Shown in pieces: positions 33,801 to 46,243 of a stretch of DNA of 64,000 nucleotides (positions are counted from its first letter, which is position 1; each line of letters opens with the position of its first letter). Under the pieces are notes generated by a model. It was not told where the DNA came from, did not search any database, and worked only from the letters and a program-made list of their open reading frames with translations. The position numbers were made by a program, and so were the translations under genes. The stretch is taken from contig NC_030988.1 in assembly GCF_000149955.1 (NCBI RefSeq), positions 5,367,710 to 5,431,709 of the forward strand, given 5' to 3'. This stretch comes from Fusarium oxysporum f. sp. lycopersici 4287. Taxonomy: Eukaryota; Ascomycota; Sordariomycetes; Hypocreales; Nectriaceae.

Positions 33801-34251
33801 TCAGAACCAGGGCTGCCGTCAGATCAGATTAACAATCAGATACATCAATCAGATCAATCAATCCAAATCAGACACAGAGTTTCATAGGATCGATCGACTC
33901 AGATACAAGCGTCTATACACGGCGGGTTGATAAAAGTGGTTTTGCCCCACCTCTAAAGAGGGGGTGCGGTAACCTCTAACCGCTTACAAACCATAACCAG
34001 ATAACGTAACTTCAATATATCACAACGATCTCAATCCTTGACCAATTTTCTTTACATTGCCGCTGTATAATTTATCGCATCTTATTTCCCAATGGCCTTT
34101 AATTTCGGAGAAATCCCGCAAGAATGTGGTAGCTGGCGCCCGCGCTTGGCTTGCCCGCTCATCTATCACAAAGTCAACGCGTCATTGCCCCGCACAAGCC
34201 TCCCTCTCACAAAGTGATATCGCAGCCTAACACCACGCAAACCTGCCTCTT
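33801..34251. other. Short imperfect repeats, no gene
   Basis: Imperfect CAATCAGAT units recur at about 33830-33890. The rest is unassigned. Confidence 0.4.
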
Positions 34252-34620
34252 ATGAAGCGATATATATATCTCCTAACAGCTTGGAAGCTGTTACCGACGA
34301 TAAAAGCATTTATTTCCAAAGGGGGGCGCCCAATGGCGCTCACAAAGGCAGAAGAGCGCGCTCTCGTTGAGTATCGTGGCAATGTTGAGAACAGCGCTGT
34401 GACCGAAGCTTGTATCCGCAACTATGCCAGCTTCATTCGTCAATTTCAACTAAAAGGACCAAACACGAGGTTATCGCAAGCTTGGGTACGGAATTGTAAG
34501 AAGAGGCACCTGGAATTAAAGTGCAATCGTCTCAAAGGCAAGGAAATCCAACAAGCAAGGGCAGAGACCGATATTCCTCGCATGGAAGGCTGGTTTGGGG
34601 TTATGAAGGCACAGTCATAA
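34252..34620 (+). mobile_element. Pogo/Tigger transposase, N-terminal CENPB-type DNA-binding fragment
   Basis: A 122-codon frame with GGRPMALTKAEERALVEYRG, then RNYASFIRQFQL and RLSQAWVRNCKKRHLELKCN, then AETDIPRMEGWFG. This is the helix-turn-helix arrangement of fungal CENP-B-like pogo transposase N-termini. It stops at 34620 without the DDE domain. It is a different part of the protein from the pogo fragment at 19740-20142, so the two are not one element. Confidence 0.65.
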
Positions 34621-36378
34621 AAGAGGAAATTCGTCCTCAAAATCTATAAAGTTTCGATGGATCCCCTATACAAATTGGCTGGATTGACAGCAGCCTGAAG
34701 CTATTTTCAATTCGCAAGAGAAAAAACACCAGGCCTGTTGCTTTTCAGCCAGGGAATAAGGAGTCAATGGCCGCTGTGGATGCGATCAACGCCATAGGAC
34801 AAGCAATTCCTTTTTTCCTTATCTTTGCGATGAAATCTTTGCTTGAAGAATGTGTGGTGAGAAATACGTCACCTACAGCGCAGCTTCCATCCCCCACGAT
34901 GATAGCCTGCTCATACCGTACCTGAACAGCCTTAGTATTCATCGAAAGGATTCAGACACATTCCGGAGCAAAACTTTGCACCATAGTTAGGGGTACAGGT
35001 CGCAGAAATGAAGTTGCTGGAGCTTGAGTTTCTATACCGTGTGGACCAGAGAATTGTGCCAACATAGAGATTCTGATGGCGTACTACCATGGTCTATTTG
35101 AGCGCACTTTAGGGTACACATTGGCACTGTCCCACCGAAGATAATGACACGTCCTTATACAAAGACGATGCCGCCGGCTAGGCGGCTTATAATAAGGCCC
35201 CAAACAGCATGTGGTTTTTGAGCAATACTCCGATGAAGCGGATGAGCAAGGCAGAGACAAATGCACCTGTGGTTTCAGAGGCTCGCTGAGATAGAATATA
35301 GGCGACGGCTGGTCTTGCGCAGAGGGGTATCGGGGTTCGGAGGGGGATCCTCCTGGTCTCGATGAAGGGGCTGATCTAAGTTCATCTCTTTGTACAGTCG
35401 ATGTCGTATTCTGGCTTGCCGATGATGCAGGTTCAATCGTCTATGACGGTGAGGCACGTCGTTCGATGCAAGTAGTGTCCTGGGACAAGATTGACAAACA
35501 TGAGAGGATAACTCGGTGACTTAAAGCAGATAGGAGGAAAGCATATGCCAAGGAAATATGGTCAGTGGATGAGGCTGGTGATTTTAGGGACTGGAATATA
35601 AAGCTGCCCAAGCTCGCTGCCGTCTCCGCCATGACGGACCCCACTCTAGTCGAATCTGCAATCTGTCATCATTCTGACGCATGTTGTCTTTTGTTCTTTT
35701 CGCTTATTCGGATAGAGAACTGCGGCTCCTCCAGGAATGCCTAGTTAGCACCTCCATTTATAAAATCGAGCCATTGTCAGTTACTCAATTACAAGCTTAG
35801 AAGTTGCGGCCACCTTGCAAAATGTGGGGCATTTCCGTATTTCAAGACCTGTATTTCTCGCTCGTGTTGGCGTTTCAAGCTGGAAAAAAAAAACAAGACA
35901 CGAAGTGTTGTGAGTTACTAACCCCGCACCTCACAGCATCCTTGCTGACTGGCGAAGAATCATGTTTATGTGCACGTTGACTGCTACGACAACTTGCTAT
36001 TATCTGATTTTGTAGGGTTCCTTTGTCCACGGGTGCGTCTATAGGTCGATGGCCGGTAACCAGAGCTTTAGGAATCCGTCTCTTCGTACGAGTGGCCAAC
36101 CAGCGACGAGTAACGCAATGGGAGCCCTCTGCTCATGGAGGGTGAATTCCAGTTTGTAAAGGAATGTTTGTTTTTTGTTTGTTTTTTGTTTTTTCTTTTT
36201 TTCAAAAAAGAAAAAAAAAGAAAAAAAGAGAAAGAAAGAGAAGAAAAGAATGGAGGAAGGAAGACAAAAGAAAAATAGTCGAACATGTTCAGAAGCATCT
36301 GTCCCCAATGGTCAAGCCACGATTCTCAACAGCCTCACGTTGAAGGCCACTTATGAAGAACATTCAGGAGCGTGATTG
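34621..36378. other. Intergenic, low-complexity tract
   Basis: A 65-codon minus frame at 34745-34942 reads EQAIIVGDGSCAVGDVFLTT and looks protein-like, but I cannot name it. At 36166-36250 there is a poly-pyrimidine tract turning into a poly-purine tract (T/G-rich then A/G-rich), which could form a hairpin. No other gene. Confidence 0.4.
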
Positions 36379-36531
36379 CTAGACAAGCGAATACGACATG
36401 GGAAGGCAGAGTACGTTGTAGAATGGAAGGGCCGGCCGGAGATGAAGAAGTCGTGGAGGAACGAAAGGACGATAGGCCGTGTACGAATCAGTGAGTCAGC
36501 CCGCTGGGCTGAAGACTTTCTCCAGTGGTAA
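36379..36531 (+). mobile_element. Possible chromodomain remnant of a Gypsy-type integrase
   Basis: A 51-codon frame ending in TAA reads RIRHGKAEYVVEWKGRPEMK, then KSWR, and ends WAEDFLQW. The Tyr-x-Val-x-Trp-Lys-Gly core and following Trp fit a chromodomain as found at the C-terminus of chromoviral integrases. No reverse transcriptase or LTR is seen nearby, so this is a tentative call. Confidence 0.35.
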
Positions 36532-38071
36532 CTCTTCATTAGTAGCTTTCCCTTATGCACTGCGTGCTGGTTTAATTGCTTCCAAGCTGTCTGTCAATGA
36601 CTGAATTGTACGATCCGACGTTTCCAGCCGAACGTTGACGACAAGTTTGCCCTCGAGCCTTGTAATGTGGCACACTCATAAGAAAATATACCTGCTCGTA
36701 ACTATCGAAAAATAAGGAGTGGAACAGTTGAACTGAATCAAAGTCAATGCAATTTTCCTCGCAGATTGTTTTAGTTTAAGATAGGAATTCTTTTATGCTA
36801 TTTTGACAGATGAGAATGTGAAGATGCCGATATTCTTTTCCCTATTTGAGAGAGTGTAAATCTCTATCACTTTTCCCACTTTGGCTGAAAGTGGTTTGTA
36901 TGCATAGACATTGGCTCATAATCGCTATGGTTCCCCACAATCCACTTTCACCGCCTCTCAATATGACAGCCTGATTAAATTTAACGCGTCAAAGTGGGAT
37001 TCTGGCTTCTCGGTTGTCTGACTTCCTTATTACATCATTTCGTCTACGCGAATTCGTTTAGGTTTAAGTGGTTCTAACGAAGCTAACGCATCCCTGTATG
37101 GATTGATTGCAATCCGTATGGACTTCAGTGACTTTGGAAATTCTATCATCGTCATGCATCTTCAGTCACTTACGAATATTCAGCCTCAAAGATAACGATC
37201 AGCATTAATATAAAAACACTGTTTGAAAACACTCAGACTGGCCCCATGAGGCCGCCGAACGGAGCGAGACAACTCTGTCTCTTAACATCCTCGCCGGCCC
37301 GAGCTGCGCGGTGGCTCGTTTTGCAATTTATCTTTCTGCTGCTAGCCTAATCGATACATTATGGACACTAGACATTACAGGCGATAGGTACTACGGAGTA
37401 TTTAAACGTGCCTATTTCCTATCAGACTTGGTGGCTCAGGTCACTCATAAAGAACTTGGAAGGTTGAAATCAATGCAACTTAAATGGCACGCTGATGGCT
37501 TACAAGAAGAAGGTTGCAATAACCCAGTCAGCCCTGTGAAAACCTCCGGGAAAGCACACCCACCACCCGTGAGCAGCTCACCTATGGTGTGTGTCAAGTT
37601 GTTGACACCGTATAACTAAGATGGTCCGATGCTCTTCTCAGTCACATGTAACTTAGCCCTTTTTGACAACGCCTTCAATTCCCACAGTATTGCTTTATCA
37701 CAGATATTTCAAATTGTATGTCAAATTGGGGATCTGATATTTTGTTTGATTTGAAGCGAGTTATTAGTACATTTGTTTTGATTTGTTTGATACTTTGTTT
37801 GGTTGGATTGAATTTATGAGCAGTACTGCATAGGTGGCGCTTCGGCTGGTTACAATAAGCCACTCACGCAGGCGTTAAAGAAGCGCGAGCCCCTCGATGA
37901 TATCCTGAAACGTGGCGTGATCATGAGTGCTAACTATATCTGTTTTCTGACATCAGCGGCCGTACATCATACTGCTACATTGTCACAAGCAGTTATTATT
38001 TACCAGCTTACGCTAATCTAGCGTACTAACTAGAGACGAAGTTGGGATTATCCTTGAGCTACTCACATATC
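36532..38071. other. AT-rich intergenic
   Basis: No gene supported. The 102-codon plus frame at 37311-37619 has no motif. Confidence 0.4.
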
Positions 38072-38395
38072 AAATTACGCATCACTTATAACGACCTCTA
38101 GTCCTGGAAGTTCCTGCCCGAGAAGCGCCTTTATTTTGAAAACCTCCATGATGGCTTTATCAGAGTCCAGAAAGAGCTGTGCGATGTCGTGAACGTGACG
38201 TTTGCGACTAACTCAAACTCTAAAAATGTAACTCCGGGGCCCCTTAGCCGCATCCCTAATGGCGCTTGGGTCTTTCCTACCGATAAAAGGTTAATTCACC
38301 CGCGGGAAGGTTATTTTGCGGCAAGACCGTCGCGGTCCGTGCTTCATTTTATGCGCGCACCATGGTTATTTCAGCGTGAACAAACACAGACATAG
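38072..38395 (+). pseudogene. Unidentified coding remnant
   Basis: A plus frame with one TAG reads KFLPEKRLYFENLHDGFIRV, QKELCDVVNVTF, then NGAWVFPTDKRLIHPREGYF and FMRAPWLFQREQ before a stop. It has clear protein-like composition and aromatic-rich blocks, but no start codon. I do not recognise the family. Confidence 0.3.
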
Positions 38396-40691
38396 TAGAA
38401 TAAAGCTCGGACTTTCAGATTATTCCTCTAAAAATTATAGATATGCCTCCATAAATCCGGGAGCAACCGAAACGCGACTTTATAGACCTAGATGAATGTA
38501 TTGGGGCTTGCATGATAGGCGTTAAACGGCGTCGGCTGCGCAGTTTGCATGGATTTAGCATGTGACCCTCTCAAGCCTCCTACCTGTTGCTAACCAAGCA
38601 TGAGCCAAGATGCAGGGAGCTTTCCATATGCACGATTTGGTCAACAAGGTGTCATGCATACGGCTTTGCAACGACATGACATGGCAATGGCGAACTTTCT
38701 GAAACCAGCGCCTACCACAGCAAATACCTGGGCGTTTGAGATTGGTTCAGCATCTTGGGTCAGTTGATCAGAATAATCTCCCTACCAACCGTGTAGACGC
38801 AAAATTACACTGCAGCCGGCACCATAAAGCAAAACCATCCGCTCCAACTGTTGGGTCGTTGATTAATTTATGGATAGTATTCTACCCCTTCCGGCTGTGC
38901 TGTGTTGAAGGCTGTACTACGAAGATTTCATACCTTGGCCCTGCGGATCCTTGATCTCATTCCTTCTGATCCTTTTTACACCTTTCTTCTTCGTTCCGTT
39001 GGAGAATCAACATACAATTAAGCTATCTTTGATCGATAGTATTTTCCTTAAGATGACCAGCCCCTGTGCGAATTACTATGTAAGCTTCCATTCCTGGCTC
39101 AAAATCTTGAGTATTGACCACGAACAGGGCTCTGCCAAGTGCCGCAATAGTGTTCTGACATTTGGTGTCTGGTGCGATTTCTGTCTGGTGTAGTCTTCCT
39201 AGACGCAATTGCGTCGTTCCCACGTTAACCCTGAATATGACATTAGACCGCAGGTGCTGGGATGCCTATGAACAATTTGCTCCCTCACCCCTCGACTCCA
39301 TCCAGCGAATATGTAAACCCGATGAATGAGAATGTACGGAAGAATAATGCAGCGGCTAGTAAGGAAGGTGTGGCATGCTGGAAGAGAGCCTATGCCGCTC
39401 CTTGGTCCGTTCAGAAACCTGTATATCCGGATGAATTGGGGATTCTGAGACAACAATGATTGCATGTTCTTTCTTTCTGATATTTAGTACTAGCAACAAC
39501 CACTACCATCGCACTTCCAACAATGGGTTCCGAGCAATCCCATCCGCTTAAAGCCCTCAAAGTGCCATCTTGCTAGGTAGCCTCGATCAACGTCTAATGA
39601 GGGGAAATATTAGAATTGGCTGGGCGGAGGCCATTGAATCAGGCGGCATGGCGGCCGTTTGACATGGTCCTAAATCTATTGAACATGTCTTCACTAATCT
39701 CCGACACCTTAGGTCTTTACTGAAAAGGATTCGTCTCTAACTGTGGAAAGTTATCTGCTTTCAGACGCTGTATAATCAACGAATGGGCGGTGCTGGTAGC
39801 ACTTGAGGTCCAATAATCCACCTTCGGCGAACTGTCGTGGGTATAATAGGCTGAAGAACAAGCAAGCAGCCTATGCACAGATTTATTTGCCTAATTGATG
39901 ATGGAATCCTGGATGAGAACATAATTGCAGTTTATATTGCGGCTGTGACGGGGTCCTCAGGCAGTAAACGGTGCCAGCCCACAAGTCGAAACAGGAGGAG
40001 AGATGACCTCCCTCAACTGGCGTTGCTCTTGTACCTCAAAGTAGCGTAACTGGCTTACAAGGCGAATAACCGTATGCTAATAGTATACTCCAAGATAACT
40101 TTTTTGTTTTTCTTTCTTTTTTACCTGCTGCAACTCATGACATGGTTTTCTATTACCATCTTGCTTGTGATGTGATAATACCATTAACAGGACATAGCAA
40201 GGCGATGCTACGTCATACATTTCCTTAACTCAAGTAAACTAAGTTATCATCCACTAAAAAGGTTTCGTTAATGACGTCAAGCTAGAGCTTTACAGACGTA
40301 CTAATTATTCATAGTTTTGATAAACGCAACGGTCAACTTACCAGTATTGTATTTATGACGTCACTAGTGCACCATGAGAAATCACAAGATTCATTCATAA
40401 ATGTGGCATAACGCCCTGTTATGACCAGGCCCATGCATCTTAATAATTTTCTTAACAAATCTTAGACAATTCTGCTACAATGTTCAGTGTTTCGGCTTTC
40501 TTCCATAACGTCCTCAACTATTTAATTTCATGGGTACATCCAGTATGATTGTCTCATTGAATAGAATAAGAGCATTATAGTTAGCGTGCTAACCCCGGAA
40601 TAGAACGCCCACTGGGGTTGGCTGTCTTGCAATCGCAAAGTGAGTTGTCCGTGATCTCCTATCTCGCACACTTTCTTACATACTGCCGCAG
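38396..40691. other. Degenerate intergenic sequence
   Basis: 2.3 kb with only short frames (for example 38951-39193 plus, 39023-39223 minus) that carry no motifs I can name. The stretch near 40620-40640 may belong to a first exon of the downstream decarboxylase gene (a GTGAGT donor at 40640 and CCGCAG acceptor at 40691 are present). Confidence 0.4.
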
Positions 40692-41756
40692 ACTGGGCAA
40701 CTCGAGCGGGAGATAATCCCGCTCGGCAAAAAGCTCAAGCTCCTCTTCCTGTTCAACCATATTACTGAATGGATTGATACGACACACGCCATGCGACTTT
40801 ATATACACAATAAGTCCCTAGAAAAGGGTATGTCTTGGGGTCAGGGCTGCGCGTGGAAGGTATTAACATGCGAATAGGTAAGAAAGAGGCATCTCCAGCA
40901 TCCAAAGAGCAAATTAGCAAATTAGTTGATTATTATGGTATCAACATGGATGACTTTGACCCTTCGGATATTAATGAGTATAACACATTCGAAGACTTCT
41001 TCGCCCGAGCGCATAAAGCCGGCTCAAGGCCGATCCATCGGCCTGACGATGCATTAACCGCGGTCGTTGTCGCCGATTCAAGAGTTGTCACGTACGAATC
41101 GGTTGCAGAAACAAAGAAGATTTGGATTAAAGGCCATGATTTTAGCATTACCAACCTCGTCATGGATACACAAGTCGGTTCAAAGTACGAAAACGCAGCC
41201 GTTGCCAGCTTTCGTCTATCGCCACAAGACTACCATCGATACCACTCACCTGTGACCGGCAAAATCAAATTATTTCGGAGTATTCCCGGCGACTATTATC
41301 AAGTCGATCCTGTTGCTTTACAGAGTCAAGTAGATATCTTAACGAGAAATAGAAGGGCGTATGTCATCATCGAGACGGCTGAATTTGGCGATGTCTTGTT
41401 TGTCGCCATCGGAGCAACGAATGTGGGATCAGTCGTGTAAGTGCAATTATGCTCCGGAGGCATGTATAGTTCGCGTTCTGACCATATGCAGCATACACGA
41501 GCAATTTCAGAAGAGTGGCGTACAGATCAACAAGGGTGATGAGCTGGGACATTTTCAGTTTGGCGGCTCTTCCATTATTGTTGCATTCCAAGTGGAGAGG
41601 ATTAAATTTGACAGCGATCTGTTGCAGTTAAGCAAGCAGCGTATTCAAGTCTCCGTCGAGGTCGGTATGAGCTTGGGTCGTGGAACCCGTTCAACCCGGC
41701 GCGGCGAGATGTCTCCCGAACCTACGTATGCTGAAGTTGCAGATCCAAATGCTTAA
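40692..41756 (+). CDS. Phosphatidylserine decarboxylase-like protein
   Basis: Exons 40692-40827, 40878-41436 and 41492-41756 join in frame. The introns are 50 and 55 bp; the first has a TATTAAC branch. Exon one reads TGQLEREIIPLGKKLKLLFL, then EWIDTTHAMRLYIHNKS. Then come the PSD blocks YNTFEDFFARAHK, SFRLSPQDYHRYHSPVTG and GELGHFQFGGSS-like autocatalytic segment (GDELGHFQF-GGSS), where cleavage before the second Ser would make the pyruvoyl cofactor. The start exon upstream is not certain, so the annotated 5' end is an exon edge, not a start codon. It decarboxylates phosphatidylserine to phosphatidylethanolamine or acts on a related amino acid. No lesion is seen despite surrounding transposons. 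Confidence 0.8.
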
Positions 41757-42394
41757 TTCAAACTTATCTTCAGCACCAATTGATATAAGTTGCATGTATA
41801 GATGGAGGGGCAGATAGGAGCGAACAAAGAGTATATTAAGGTATCTTCATTCTTAATACGGCTATGAAGGAGAAAAGAAATTTATTCAGGGGTAAACCCA
41901 CTCAGTTACTCAACCACAATGCCAATACCACCTGAGGACATCGATCCGAGTCCACTATCGTCCCGCAAGTAAACGCCTGGCCAGCTCCCTATAGTCGATC
42001 TTGGTAGTTCTCTCCTTCCAGAGCAAAAAGATATAAGTGAAGAACATAGCCTACCGTGGGAGGTCCCTCATCCGGCAAAGCTACTGCGCGATAATGCGGA
42101 CAGCGCTATAGCCCCCAGTGCATGTCGGTGACTCGGAGTGTATTTATTCAGGTGAGACTACCTACTCTCTGTGCAAAGCAGCCTCGACATTAAGTCAAAT
42201 CAAAGCTTTTGAGACTTCAGAACCGAAACACAAAGAAGAAGGCGGGCACATTCGACTTGAACACACAGTCACCAACCAATCTGACTTCAGTATTGTTGAA
42301 AACACGAGAGATCATTCAAAGAGCCCATGACTTTAGATGGCCTGCAAAACGTATGGGACCTGTACTTTGCGTCGAGGAATAACCCTTTGCTGGT
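41757..42394. other. Intergenic
   Basis: A 70-codon plus frame at 42118-42330 has no motif. Nothing else supported. Confidence 0.4.
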
Positions 42395-44030
42395 CTGTGC
42401 CAGCGGAACCCATCTACCGACTGGGTAACCTCTAAAGCCGCTTCGGTTATGCAGATGATATATCTAGCTTATCTATAAGCGATACAGTAGACAGGACGAC
42501 CGCTGCGGCATCTGAGTCCATCAAGGTGATGGTGCGTTGGGCTGCGATAAACGGCGTGTCCTTCGACCCAAAGAACACCGATATTTTTTTTTACTTCTCT
42601 TGCAGTAAAATAAGGACCGCCCTGCCGGTATGTCACGGTAATGTCGAGAAACAGCCCGAGTCGGCTCTTCGCTGGCTTAATAGCAGGCTATCGTTCTAAA
42701 TCTATATAGAGAAGTAGGCGGCAAAAGCGAAGGCAGTGGCCTACCACCTGCAAAGACTTACTAATATTAATATAGTCTGCTGCCAAGTGCTATCCAAAGC
42801 GCTACTAGGGTGTCAGTTAAGCCAGTCCTGCTCTATAGCTCTAAAGCATAGTACCTAGGTATAATAAGACCGTAATAGAGCCAGCCTACCAGAGACCTAC
42901 TATTAGTAACCAGCATCTTATATAGAGAATAAATAAGGCCTTAAACCAGTCTATAAGAGCTATACTGCCTCTCTAGAAGATAACACATACCGCCGCCCTC
43001 TACTAGGAAAGTGATATACCGCTAGTTGCCTAGGTCCTTAAAGCGCGGCGCCTTAGGTTCTCTGCATAACTTAAGTCGCTTAACGAGAGTTATCCTCTTA
43101 CAAGTTAAACGCTGCTACCCAGTCAGCCTACTTACTACAATCTCATTAAATAAAGATATCAAATACAGACAGAAAGGAGCTTTAGAACACGTCTTCGACA
43201 GATCAGGTCGCCTCGGACCAGCTGAGGTCATCGATGCCAAAGCTAGAGGGGCATTAGAAGGCCTCAAGGCCGCCCTAAACCTACAAGAATCAGTATCATG
43301 AAACATCATAAACTGCCTAGATAACCTCGCAGCTGCTATATGCCTGCGAGGTACACCATCTGACTTGTCTTAACATGTCTTTTTTGCGTATCAGGCTTTA
43401 GCAGCATCGCATAGAGCTACACAGGTACGCTAGGTGCCAGGACACAACAATATCCCTAGTAATAAAGAGGCCGGTAAGCTAACTAAAGCAGTATTATCAC
43501 TCCCCGAGCCCGAAGGGGCTCAGCTAACGCTAGCATACTTACAAAGGATCGTAAGATAAAAGCCGAAAGAAGCATTCGGGACCTAGTCGTCCACCGCCAC
43601 TCCTAAGCAGTATAGGAGACTTAATCTAAAGGCGACTAGAGTCTGTCTGCAGGAGTGGGAGTTTTGGTAAACGGCCTTGCACCAACTGCTAGCAGCGAGA
43701 TCCCTCCACAGTGATTTCGCCGCATGTCACGAGAGATTCGACCATGGCGATACACGCCTGGTTTGTTCATGCAACCGACGTAAAGCACCGGATCATATCT
43801 TCTATTACCGAAAGGTGTCGCCGCGTCATCGGATTAGGCTCGCCCCTCACTGATTGCAGCAGTCAACCTAGCAATAGGAAAAGACTTCGACAGGTTCGTC
43901 GAGCTGTCCAAGATAAGCGCCTTCTTCAAGATCTGCCCCTGCCACTAGACGAGACCAACTCAGGACGTACTCGCACCTCTCCTCTTCTCCTCCTTTCCTT
44001 CCCCTTCATACTGTTTCCTTTTGCCTGATC
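42395..44030 (+). mobile_element. LINE (Tad-type) ORF2 remnant: reverse transcriptase, RNase H and tail, heavily RIP-mutated
   Basis: Broken plus-strand frames follow the order of a Tad-clade LINE. The RT catalytic block is FGYADDISSLSISDTVDR, followed by VMVRWAAINGVSFDPKNTD and ESALRWLNSRLSF. The thumb region contains ALKQS-like and PIAALY-like pieces with many TAG/TAA codons. RNase H follows (NLAAAICLRGTPSD, VPGHNNIPSNKEAGKL). The tail reads HSDFAACHERFDHGDTRLVC. TA-rich stretches (42680-43020) contain dense TAG/TAA where relatives have Gln or Trp, as RIP leaves. The N-terminal half and start of the element are missing. Confidence 0.7.
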
Positions 44031-44375
44031 TTCTTACTATTTCAAGGCTCGGCTAGATGAAGGGCGCTGACACACCCTTTATATTGCCGTAACCACTCGA
44101 GGGCAGCCCCGAGCTGCCGCGCCCCCAGGCCCACCACAGCCTCTGTGACAACAGGCTTGCCTTGCAGCTGCTGTTCCTAGCCGCGCCTGGTCCTCGGCTG
44201 ACGGGCAACAGGCTCGATACAATGCGCCGTTGGTGCCGATGATATGCTGGATAGTGTGATCTGTTGACGCTTTTGCAGAAACTGCATTTCGATGGGGAAG
44301 CCTAATTTCGCGTCGCGAATGACTAATCTTGCCAAAGTCAATAACGTTTTGTAATTAATGCGTAGATAGACTGCC

Positions 44376-44807
44376 TTGGCTCAGCACGCCCTTTGCCAGG
44401 TTGGACACCCACCAGGATCGCCTTTGTCACCGCCGCTGTTCCTGTTCTCTAATGCAGATCTCGTTCAGCATAAAATCGACTTAAAAAGCGGGTCAATCGC
44501 GTTCATCGACGATCACTCGGCCTGGGTGACGGCCCCAACAGCAGGAGCAAACCGAGCAGGCATTCAGGCCGTCATCGATAGAGCACTGGACTGGGAGAGA
44601 CGAAGCGGAGCGACGTGTAAGGAGGATAAGACGGTCATCATCCACTTCACGCGGCGTCCCGAACGCACTGATGAAAGCCTGTATAGGATCAAAGGCCAAA
44701 CAATCATTCCGAAGAAAAGTGGCAAGATCCAGGGACTGGTGATGGATAAACACCGATTTATTACGCAGCTACTGTTCGTCATCCTGGAATACAATGGGCG
44801 TTCTTAA
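44376..44807 (+). mobile_element. LINE reverse transcriptase fragment, not RIP-degraded
   Basis: A continuous 143-codon frame: GHPPGSPLSPPLFLFSNADL, then SIAFIDDHSAWVTAPTAGAN (catalytic Asp pair), then AGIQAVIDRALDWERRSGAT and EDKTVIIHFTRRPERTDESL. It covers RT domains 4-7 of a Tad-type LINE. The intact frame contrasts with the decayed LINE just upstream, so it is a different, younger or escaped copy. It ends abruptly before a hAT fragment. Confidence 0.75.
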
Positions 44808-44815
44808 CAAGGGCG

Positions 44816-45168
44816 TACAGTGGAAGGGAGGGTTGGATTGACAAGGCTCGACATCTCATCTAAACGCTTTGGGAGGAAGAGTATAGGAATCTTCCCGCCC
44901 AGTGGAAGACCGCTAACAGCGATCTTCCTGTAGCCGTGAGGGCACGGGAGTACAATCCCTTTGACTCATTCCAAGACGAGCTTATGTCGTATCCGAACTC
45001 CGAAGAAGAATCAGTCGCCGATGAGTTCGAAAGGTGGCAATCTACAAAGCAGGACATATTTCCAAAGCACGATAATCCGCTTGAATACTGGTCTGCCAAG
45101 CGGTTTGAGTATCCTCGTGTAGAGAAAATGGCGATTGACGTCTTATCAGTCCTTGCAATGGCTGCCGA
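44816..45168 (+). mobile_element. hAT transposase C-terminal (dimerisation) fragment, copy 1
   Basis: The plus frame reads WIDKARHLI, a stop, then LWEEEYRNLPAQW, EYNPFDSFQDELMSYPN and DNPLEYWSAKRFEYPRVEKM, then AIDVLSVLAMAAE. This is the hAT C-terminal dimerisation region. It is cut at AAE, exactly where piggyBac sequence begins. Confidence 0.7.
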
Positions 45169-46035
45169 ATGGCTTTAAGTATAATGAAGTAAAGTCGATC
45201 CCTACAATTGGTGGCCTCGTACGCCCGAGGGACTTATTTATATGCATCTGCCATACTAATTCGTCCTTCCTAGGTCGCCCAAATCGCTTGGCAGGATAAT
45301 AGCCTCGTGTTATTTCTCTCCACCGTATACAGCGGTGCCGTTGACCAACGCACCCCAAAGAGAAGGAAGAAGCCTGCTGAGAAATCGGGACAATCCAAGC
45401 CGATACAGGAGACCTTTGGTGATGCCGCAATAAAGGCTATCTCAATACCGACTATATCTGCTTCTTACAACGATAAAATGAATCATGTAGACCGAGGAGA
45501 TCAGATAAGGTCCTATACGAGCTATAAGCACCGATTTCACCGTGGCCCGTGGCAGGCGTTGCTTTGGTCTTTCCTTCTTGATATAGCACTTGCGAATAGA
45601 TTCATTTTGCAGCTTAAGACCTTACAGCCGCGGTGGTCGCCTTACAAGACCCTCAAGAGCTGGAAGAGGTGCATTTCTGACGCCCTATTCACCAAATTTG
45701 CCCAAGAAAGCGGCGCAAGGAAGGGATCTCGGGCAGGGAAAGAGGAGGACATGAACGATACTCAGTCACGGCAAAATCACCTGCAAAGAGATATCAATCA
45801 TGTCAATAGGGGGATATTCTCAGATTGCTTTGCTTGCCAAGGCTTCAGGCAGGGGTAGCCCCGACCTTTTTAAAAAGGAAGATTGAAAATACTCTCTTAC
45901 AGCCGATAATAGCTAATGCGCTAAGTCGGCATCGAGGAGGCTCAGGTAGGCAGGCCTGGTACGGCTGCCGAGTCTGTGAGGTAGCTCTTTATAACAATCA
46001 AAACTGCTGGGACTTTTACCATCGTACAAATTAGT
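45169..46035 (+). mobile_element. piggyBac-type transposase, C-terminal third (copy PB3)
   Basis: Begins GFKYNEVKSIPTIGGL directly after the hAT break. A GT-AG intron (GTACGC to TCCTAG, ending about 45274) then leads to VAQIAWQDNSLVLFLSTVYS and SYNDKMNHVDRGDQIRS (third catalytic Asp region). The frame continues to a stop at 45858. In a shifted frame, RQAWYGCRVCEVALYNNQNC with WDFYHR forms the C-terminal Cys-rich motif. The intron sits at the same place as in copy PB2. Confidence 0.75.
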
Positions 46036-46243
46036 ATGTGGGGAGAAGTACCGTTAGGTTTATTCATTTTGATTGGTCCTATACCCCTGTCGTGAGCCGA
46101 AGGGCTGTACTGCTCAAAGGGATAGGTTTACCTTGCGTAAGCCCCTTCGCTTGACAGGCGAATACGAGGGTGGGAGGCTTGTTCATTTATCTCATTAATG
46201 AGGGAAACGTTTGTTTACAAACTTCTTGAGCTTCAGAGAAACT

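Noticed and set aside
36039..36308. Phe/Lys-rich frames on both strands
   Set aside because: They are translations of a poly-pyrimidine/poly-purine tract.
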